Assembly (NCBI GenBank): GCA_043825615.1
Contig: JBDRRS010000023.1
Coordinates: 1-9,679, forward strand
DNA: 9,679 nt
Origin: JBDRMV01 sp043825615
Lineage (GTDB): Bacteria; CG03
Direction of reading: 5' to 3'
The stretch's first letter is position 1. Every line of letters starts with the position of its first letter. Under the pieces are notes generated by a model. It saw only the letters and a list, made by a program, of their open reading frames with translations. It had not been told where the DNA came from and ran no database searches. The translations under genes and the position numbers were made by a program. This document shows positions 4,581 through 9,679 of this stretch, piece after piece.

Positions 4581-6767
4581 TTACTGCACCGTGAAATATG
4601 CGCTGTCGCAGATTTTTCCGTCTTTTTCAATGTAAACGGCCCACTGACCTTTCCTGAAAGCCCACGGGAGACGCATTTCAAGGGAATTTTTTCCCGTTAC
4701 AAAAGAAAAGCCCTTTTCAAATGTCGCGAACCACAGATTATCCCACCTGTAGGAGGCGGGATAGCCCGACTTTACCGGAACCCTGATAAAATAATCCAGC
4801 GTGTCCGGAACCTTGACGCTATTCTTCAGAACGTCCGAACCTTCTCCTGTTTTGGCAATGTAAATATTGTCCGTATTTTCAAGATCCCCCTCGACAAAAA
4901 AGAAACTCTGCTCGTTTTTTGAAAGAAAATAAATGCCGCCGATGTCACAACCTTTCTGACCGTCCCTCATCGGGTCAATCACAGAAAATGCGTCACGCCA
5001 GAACTGCTCGTTGGGAAACCCGTCCAACAGTATTTCGGAAGAACCGAAAAGGGGATGCGTGTTCTCGGGCAGTTCGAACTGCCTGATTCCCAGGTGAATT
5101 TCAAAAAGAAGCCGTTCGTCCGGCGAAAGTTCCCGGCCGGGATATACGATCTCAAAATGTGGCTTTTTGAACGTCACGAAAAACGGGTATTTGCCGAAAA
5201 ATTCAAGAAACAGAGAGGTTGTTTCGGCGGGAAAAACAATTTTCTTTATGTCGGTAAATTCTTTTGAAACATTCTGGGCGACCCCGAAAAATTCCCCGTC
5301 GGCGCAGGAGAGATAGACGGAATCAAGGTTAACGGGGACAACGTCAAAAGACACGTCACAGGAATTGCCTTTATCCCCCTGGTTGCTGACGGAACAAAAT
5401 ATTTTCAGGAAATCGCGTCCTTTCCCGATAACAAATGTTTTTTTGATTTCAAAAGGCGATGCTTTCAGTTCCGCCGTAATTCTGAAGGTCTCTTCGCCGA
5501 TTTCCTTTTTTATGGACCACACCTCGCCGAAAGAACGGTAATTGAAGTAATTCCGGAGCGCGGCGGCAGGCATGCCCGAAAAAGGAACACCTGCAAAAAT
5601 CCTGTTCTGTTTTTCGGAAATTATCAAAAGCGGCGTCAAATCCTGTTCGGAAAAATATATTCTGAAAACCCCGTTGCTCAGGGAAAAAATTTTACCGTAG
5701 GGACTCTCAAATGTAAAATCCGGTTTTTTTTCGTAAATATACCCTGTTCCGCGGATAATTTCGCTAATCTGTTCAGGCGTGAGAATGCTTTCAAAATATC
5801 TGAAATTGCCGAGTTTCAGGACTTCATCTCGCATCGAAAGCGGAAAGGAGTCCGCTACGGAACAAAAATGCTTCCATTCCGCGAGAAAAAGAGATTGAAA
5901 AAAACTTTTTAAAGACCCGTCCGGCTCCAGAATCTCATTCAATTCCCTAAAAAACGACGGCTGTTTTGAAAAAAGCGCCTTAAGCGTTTTCGTTTTTATA
6001 TTCATGGTTTTCAGGGCATCAAACAGCATTTTTAATTTTTCATCCGAATAATTCTTCATGTCAACCGAAAACACAAGAGAGCCGCCGGGGATTGAATCCG
6101 AAATCCCGCCGCTCAGAGAGCCCAGAGCCCCGCGGAAATCCTCAAGCCAGTTCTCCACAGCCGGCCGCGTGGCGGCAGAAATCCTCCGGCTCACGGGATA
6201 AATAATTACGCCGTTTCCCGTCAGATGCGGCTGGAGTTTTTTATTTTCATCTTCTCCGGGTATTTCACTTTCAGCAATCAGAGAATACTCGAATCCGAGA
6301 TTCTTAAGCATTTGAAAATCCGTCGTTTTTAAAATCAGATTCGGGGGATAAAACCCCGTTACAGGAAAACCAAAAACGTTTTCCGAAAGCATCTTAAACC
6401 TCTTTATCTGGCCGTAAAGAACATCCATGGGGGTTCTCAGCAAATCATGGTCGTAATAAACTCCGGCCAGGATTTCTATTTTCCCGAGGCCGGCCAGGCG
6501 CTTTAATTTACCGGCGGCATCTGCGTCCTGCATGAAACCTTCCATCTGACGCCATGAAAAGCAGGCGGAAGCGTAAAAATTATCTCCTGAAAGCAAGTCG
6601 CAGAAATAAGTCAGCGTACCGGTTGAGGAGCCGGAAAAATCAAACACGACTCCGACGTCGCAAAGACCCCACAGGGACGAACGGAAAATCATTCCCAAAA
6701 GAACAAAACCTATGAACTTATATTTTTTTATTTTCAAAATCCCCATAAGGCGGAGCAATCTGCGCAC
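4581..6767 (-). CDS. Exported GH57-like protein with degenerate active site and C-terminal beta-sandwich
   Basis: Function unknown; 728 residues. A basic N-terminus and hydrophobic run (about 18-35, FIGFVLLGMIF) predict an export signal or membrane anchor. Residues ~36-260 resemble the glycoside hydrolase 57/polysaccharide-deacetylase barrel: GKIEILAGVYYDHDL (95-109) corresponds to the GQIELLGGGYYEP-type motif and TGFYPPNLIL (137-146) to the GFWLPE nucleophile motif, followed by LKNLGFEYSLIAES. The nucleophile Glu position is Asn143, the N-terminal HQP motif is absent, and the acid/base region may be LVFSVDMKNY (231-240). Residues ~350-565 look like the all-beta amylase-type region found after GH57 barrels. 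Residues ~578-728 (ILLDGFPNEQFW, CDIGGIYFLSKNEQSFFFVEG) look like a DOMON/CBM9-type sugar-binding sandwich. GTG 6767 is preferred: it overlaps the rbfA stop by one base and is preceded by GGAA; ATG 6746 is the alternative. I infer a surface or periplasmic glycan-binding protein rather than an active amylase. Confidence 0.68.
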   Translation of the reverse strand: MRRLLRLMGILKIKKYKFIGFVLLGMIFRSSLWGLCDVGVVFDFSGSSTGTLTYFCDLLSGDNFYASACFSWRQMEGFMQDADAAGKLKRLAGLGKIEILAGVYYDHDLLRTPMDVLYGQIKRFKMLSENVFGFPVTGFYPPNLILKTTDFQMLKNLGFEYSLIAESEIPGEDENKKLQPHLTGNGVIIYPVSRRISAATRPAVENWLEDFRGALGSLSGGISDSIPGGSLVFSVDMKNYSDEKLKMLFDALKTMNIKTKTLKALFSKQPSFFRELNEILEPDGSLKSFFQSLFLAEWKHFCSVADSFPLSMRDEVLKLGNFRYFESILTPEQISEIIRGTGYIYEKKPDFTFESPYGKIFSLSNGVFRIYFSEQDLTPLLIISEKQNRIFAGVPFSGMPAAALRNYFNYRSFGEVWSIKKEIGEETFRITAELKASPFEIKKTFVIGKGRDFLKIFCSVSNQGDKGNSCDVSFDVVPVNLDSVYLSCADGEFFGVAQNVSKEFTDIKKIVFPAETTSLFLEFFGKYPFFVTFKKPHFEIVYPGRELSPDERLLFEIHLGIRQFELPENTHPLFGSSEILLDGFPNEQFWRDAFSVIDPMRDGQKGCDIGGIYFLSKNEQSFFFVEGDLENTDNIYIAKTGEGSDVLKNSVKVPDTLDYFIRVPVKSGYPASYRWDNLWFATFEKGFSFVTGKNSLEMRLPWAFRKGQWAVYIEKDGKICDSAYFTVQ

Positions 6768-7159
6768 TATAATTCCGGCTTCCGTTTTTCGGGCTGCATT
6801 TTTTCACCGGCAATTTCGTCAAGAATCTTCTCCATGCGGGCGGCCCGCGCGGGAGTCCGGTCAATTTCAAAAGCAATGTCGGGGATGTTTCTTATTCTCA
6901 TATTTTTCCCGATGACGAATTTAAAGTAAGACGCTTTTGAGTCGAGCATTTTAAAAATTTTTCTTTCGGCATTCTCCTGCAGCGCTGCATCCTGTGTAAA
7001 AATGCTGTAGAAAATTTTGCAGTCCTTGAAGTCACGCGTAAGACACGCGTCCGTTACCGTAAGAATGATGCCGGACGGGATATTAAAATCACGGCGGATA
7101 ATGTCGTTTACTTCTCTTATAATCTGGCGGGAAAGACGCTTCTTCCTATCCCCCTGCAT
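6767..7159 (-). CDS. rbfA: 30S ribosome-binding factor A
   Basis: A small KH-fold protein that binds the immature 30S subunit and helps 16S rRNA maturation, notably in the cold. At 130 residues it has the normal length. Family landmarks are the N-terminal helix RQIIREVNDIIRRDF (11-25), the strand ILTVTDACLTRDFKDCKIFYSIF (32-54) carrying the T-V-T-D-x-x-L-[ST] pattern, a helix ending in KFVIGKNMRIRNIPDIAFEID (80-100) equivalent to LG..L.LR..P.L.F..D, and a C-terminal ARMEKILDEI. The start is ATG 7159; no clear Shine-Dalgarno is visible upstream, although infB ends only 41 bases away, so it may rely on coupling or a weak site. The stop overlaps the next gene's GTG by one base. It is the expected neighbour after infB; the common next gene truB is not there. 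Confidence 0.94.
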   Translation of the reverse strand: MQGDRKKRLSRQIIREVNDIIRRDFNIPSGIILTVTDACLTRDFKDCKIFYSIFTQDAALQENAERKIFKMLDSKASYFKFVIGKNMRIRNIPDIAFEIDRTPARAARMEKILDEIAGEKMQPEKRKPEL

Positions 7160-7200
7160 TTTTTATGCGGCAAAATGCGAAAGAACCGGAACTATCATTT

Positions 7201-9534
7201 TCAAGCCCCGCCAGTGTCAAGATCTCTGGCAATTTTCTGAAGTTCGTATGCCTCAAATATGTCCGCCGGTTTTATGTCATTATAATTTTCCGCCATTATG
7301 CCGCACTCCTGACCATCGAGAACTTCCGAGACATCATCCTGAAATCTTTTAAGAGATGAAAGTTTCCCAGTATAAATAATTTTGTTATCCCTGAGAATCC
7401 GCACGCGCGAACTGCGAAGGATTTTACCGTCGGTCGCAATGCAGCCGGCAACGGTGCCGAGACGCGAGATGTTAAAAATTTTCCTGACCTCCGCACGACC
7501 CAGATGCACTTCTTTGTAAGTAGGGGTAAGTTTCCCTTCCAACGCTTTTTTTATATCATCCATCAGCTGATAAATTACCGTATAAGTTCTTATTTCAACG
7601 CCTTTTTCATTGGCTTCCGAGGTCGCCTTTACATCGCCACGGACATTAAAACCCACAATCATTGACTTTGACGCCTGCGCGAGCAGAACATCGCTTTTAT
7701 TTATGCCTCCGCAGGCGGCGTGAACAACATTCAGGTGAACCTCCGGATTGGAAAGTTTACTCAACGCATCCTTTATTGCCTCGAGGGAACCGATAACATC
7801 CGTTTTCAAAATGATTTTTACGGTATTTTTATCGTCTTCTTTGACATTTTCGGTTGAGGCGGGTTTCAATTTCATCGCCTCGCGTATCCTTTTCCTGGAA
7901 GCGAGAATGTTTCTGGAAAGATTTTCATTTTCAATCACAAAAAATTCATCCCCCGCCTCCGGCAGGTCGGTAAAACCCATAACCTCGACGGGAGTTCCGG
8001 GTAAAATATCCCTCGCCATTTTTCCGCCTTCCAGATGCATTGCCCTGACTTTACCGCCGGAGAAACCGCAGATAAACGGATTGCCTATTTTTAAGGAGCC
8101 GGCAGTGACAAGAATGGTTGCGACCGGCCCTCTGCGGGTATCGAGCTGGGCGTCAAGAACCACCCCTCTCGCCCGGCACTCGGTATCCACCTTAATCTGC
8201 ATCATTTCCGCCTGAAGTTCTATGATATCAAGAAGGTCTCCAACGCCCAATCCCGTTTTCGCGGAAATAGGCACAACGACTGTTTTTCCGCCCCAGTCCT
8301 CCGGCAGAAGATTTTCCCGGGATAACTGCTGCTTCACCTTTTCAAGATTTGCGTGGGGCAGATCCATTTTGTTGACGGCGGCAATGATAGGCACCCCCGC
8401 AAGGCGGGCGTGACTTATCGCCTCCTGTGTCTGGGGCATAATACCGTCATCCGCGGCAATCACAAGAACAATAATGTCGGTTACCTGGGCGCCTCTCAAT
8501 CTCATGGCGGTAAACGCCTCATGGCCGGGGGTGTCTATAAAAGTTATAAGCGAGTTCTTGTGCTTTATCTGGTACGCCCCGATGTGCTGTGTAATGCTGC
8601 CCGATTCTTTCTGGATTATATGGGACTTCCTGATGTAATCCAGCAGAGACGTTTTCCCGTGGTCAACATGCCCCATCACCGTCACGATAGGCGAGCGCAG
8701 ACGCGCGCGGGATGCGTCTCTGTCGTCGGACTTTTCTATTTCATCCTTATATATGTCGACAACCTCGGGTTCAAACCCTTCTTCCTGAACGATGAGAGAA
8801 GCGGTCTCAAGGTCGAGACGCTGGTTTATTGTCGTAATGATTCCCTGTTTTAAAAGTTTTTTAATCAGTTCGCCCGATGCCAGCCCGAGTTTATCCGCAA
8901 GATTCGCAATGGTCGTCGTGACATCAAGTTTAATAACTTTCCTGGACGGCGGGGGCGGCTCCGGCTTCAGGACGGGCTCGGCCGGCTTTTCTTCAACCTC
9001 TTTTTCTTTCTTTCTCGCAACGGCTGTCTCTTTCGGTTTCACGGCAAAAAACTCGGCCTTGATTTTTTTGACTTCTTCTTCCGTCAGACCTGAATTCGGT
9101 TTCTTTCCCGTAATCCCGAAGCTGGTAATTTTTTCTATAAGAGTACTGCTTGTAACGCCGAGGTCTTTGGCAAAAACGTATACGACTGCTGCATATTTTG
9201 AGGTCTTCCGCGGCGCCTTTGAAACCGGAGCGGTTGAGGGAGCTGCCTTAACTTTTTCCTGTTCTTTTTCGGGAATTTTCTTTTTGGGGGCGGACTCTTT
9301 CTTTACCGGCGCCGGTGTTTTTATTTTTCTTTCTGAAGGCGCCAGCGCTTTTTTCACGACGGCAACCTGCGCGGAAGTAAGACCGGAACTGGGCTGTTTA
9401 ACTTTTATCTTGTTCTTTGCGAGGTGCTCCATCAAATCCTTGCTGGTAATCCCGATTTCATGCGCAAGTTCCGAAACGCGGCACTGAAACTTTGATTCGC
9501 TCTTCGGTGCTTCCTGCGTTTTTTTCTTATTCAT
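7201..9534 (-). CDS. infB: Translation initiation factor IF-2
   Basis: GTPase that places fMet-tRNA on the 30S subunit and promotes subunit joining; 777 residues. G domain: G1 GHVDHGKT (288-295), G2 around SITQHIGAYQI (313-323), G3 DTPGH (334-338), G4 NKMD (388-391), G5 SAKTG (424-428), all intact. Domains II to IV follow, with FNVRGDVKA (629-637) and the C-terminal fMet-tRNA-binding domain (LGRAEVRKIFNISRLGTVAGC, 678-698). The N-terminal half carries three IF2_N-type helical modules, at about 18-64, 115-163 and 206-250. The first two share a P-[SN]-SGLT ending and look like a duplication. They are separated by Lys/Ala/Pro/Glu-rich linkers. Start ATG 9534 has GAGG a few bases upstream and overlaps the TGA of the preceding gene (ATGA), indicating translational coupling. 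Confidence 0.98.
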   Translation of the reverse strand: MNKKKTQEAPKSESKFQCRVSELAHEIGITSKDLMEHLAKNKIKVKQPSSGLTSAQVAVVKKALAPSERKIKTPAPVKKESAPKKKIPEKEQEKVKAAPSTAPVSKAPRKTSKYAAVVYVFAKDLGVTSSTLIEKITSFGITGKKPNSGLTEEEVKKIKAEFFAVKPKETAVARKKEKEVEEKPAEPVLKPEPPPPSRKVIKLDVTTTIANLADKLGLASGELIKKLLKQGIITTINQRLDLETASLIVQEEGFEPEVVDIYKDEIEKSDDRDASRARLRSPIVTVMGHVDHGKTSLLDYIRKSHIIQKESGSITQHIGAYQIKHKNSLITFIDTPGHEAFTAMRLRGAQVTDIIVLVIAADDGIMPQTQEAISHARLAGVPIIAAVNKMDLPHANLEKVKQQLSRENLLPEDWGGKTVVVPISAKTGLGVGDLLDIIELQAEMMQIKVDTECRARGVVLDAQLDTRRGPVATILVTAGSLKIGNPFICGFSGGKVRAMHLEGGKMARDILPGTPVEVMGFTDLPEAGDEFFVIENENLSRNILASRKRIREAMKLKPASTENVKEDDKNTVKIILKTDVIGSLEAIKDALSKLSNPEVHLNVVHAACGGINKSDVLLAQASKSMIVGFNVRGDVKATSEANEKGVEIRTYTVIYQLMDDIKKALEGKLTPTYKEVHLGRAEVRKIFNISRLGTVAGCIATDGKILRSSRVRILRDNKIIYTGKLSSLKRFQDDVSEVLDGQECGIMAENYNDIKPADIFEAYELQKIARDLDTGGA

Positions 9535-9679
9535 TCGCCCTCTTTAACATCGCCTTTATCTTTGTCATCGGCTTTATCTTTGTCATCGCCTTTATCTTTG
9601 TCATCGCCTTTATCTTTGTCATCGCCTTTATCTTTGTCATCGCCTTTATCTTTGTCATCGCCTTTATCTTTGTCATCGC
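9531..9679 (-). CDS. C-terminal tail of the gene upstream of infB (probably nusA), hexapeptide-repeat tail, 5' truncated by window edge
   Basis: On the minus strand one frame is open from the right edge to TGA 9533-9531, which overlaps the infB ATG in an ATGA junction. About 48 residues are visible. They are almost wholly a repeat of Gly-Asp-Asp-Lys-Asp-Lys, with one Gly-to-Ala variant, ending DVKEGE. No folded domain is visible, so the identity rests only on gene order: nusA usually precedes infB and can carry an acidic C-terminal tail. Other possibilities are YlxR or an L7Ae-like protein, which also sit between nusA and infB in some bacteria. The tail is highly charged, presumably disordered and solvent-exposed; its length may vary between strains because it is encoded by a perfect tandem repeat. 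Confidence 0.6.
   Translation of the reverse strand, partial: DDKDKGDDKDKGDDKDKGDDKDKGDDKDKGDDKDKADDKDKGDVKEGE
9548..9679. repeat. 18-bp tandem repeat, 7 full copies plus 6 bases, continuing past the window edge
   Basis: The plus-strand unit is CATCGCCTTTATCTTTGT. Full copies begin at 9548, 9566, 9584, 9602, 9620, 9638 and 9656, and a partial copy starts at 9674. All are identical except the second (9566), which has CATCGG in place of CATCGC. The unit is six codons long, so copy-number change keeps the frame of the minus-strand gene. Near-perfect identity suggests recent expansion. Such an array can also break an assembly, so the true copy number is uncertain. Confidence 0.97.

Noticed and set aside
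7156..7176. Hairpin/terminator between infB and rbfA (GCAT...ATGC with T run)
   Set aside because: The stem is only 4-5 A/T-rich pairs and the T run is inside the loop, so it is not a convincing terminator.
9535..9679. Plus-strand frame reading the 18-bp repeat as a hydrophobic hexapeptide repeat (IAFIFV)
   Set aside because: It is the antisense of the Asp/Lys-rich repeat. That minus-strand frame ends in a stop that overlaps the infB start, which is the coherent reading; the hydrophobic pattern is a by-product of Asp/Lys codons read backwards.
9535..9679. CRISPR-like or iteron-like array from the regular 18-bp spacing
   Set aside because: There are no spacers: the units are directly adjacent and identical, in phase with codons.

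Overview
The window looks like a piece of the chromosome of an anaerobic bacterium, probably Gram-negative and from a little-cultured lineage. The reasons are the C-terminus of a pyruvate:ferredoxin oxidoreductase at the left edge, an MEP-pathway isoprenoid gene (ispF), an IscU/NFU Fe-S scaffold pair, and moderately diverged but complete housekeeping proteins. G+C is in the mid-40s by eye. Elusimicrobiota or Omnitrophota-like candidate phyla would fit, but the sequence alone does not decide. No tRNA, rRNA, CRISPR array, prophage or transposase gene was seen.

Layout. 1-171 (+): 3' end of a nifJ-type oxidoreductase. 219-1256 (-): tRNA-dihydrouridine synthase, convergent with it. 1312-2713 (+): a three-gene cluster read divergently from dus. 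It holds a YchF-related protein that has lost its GTPase domain but kept the TGS (DUF933) domain, a stand-alone NFU (NifU C-terminal) scaffold, and an IscU/NifU-N scaffold broken by one extra G in a G7 tract. 2714-9679 (-): a long operon-like block in transcription order [probable nusA 3' end] - infB - rbfA - secreted GH57-like protein - ispF - cysS. Its genes are joined by ATGA overlaps (upstream gene/infB and ispF/cysS), a 1-base overlap (rbfA/GH57-like) and short gaps.

How the genes relate. The minus-strand block is the familiar nusA-infB-rbfA translation/ribosome-maturation cluster, continued into isoprenoid synthesis and cysteinyl-tRNA charging, with an unexpected exported carbohydrate-active-like protein inside it. 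The plus-strand cluster couples Fe-S cluster scaffolding to a YchF-like protein. No cysteine desulfurase is present to complete the Fe-S pathway here.

Most unusual points: (1) the GTPase-less YchF relative, whose start codon sits where a perfect extended -10 promoter predicts transcription to begin, so the mRNA may be leaderless; (2) a GH57-like protein with an export signal but no glutamate in the nucleophile motif, placed between rbfA and ispF; (3) an in-frame 18-bp tandem repeat encoding an acidic/basic hexapeptide tail that runs off the right edge; (4) the frameshift in iscU; (5) convergent genes whose stop codons abut with no base between them. None of these amounts to a defence or mobile system. 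The YchF-like/Fe-S cluster and the GH57-like pseudoenzyme are the best candidates for undescribed biology.
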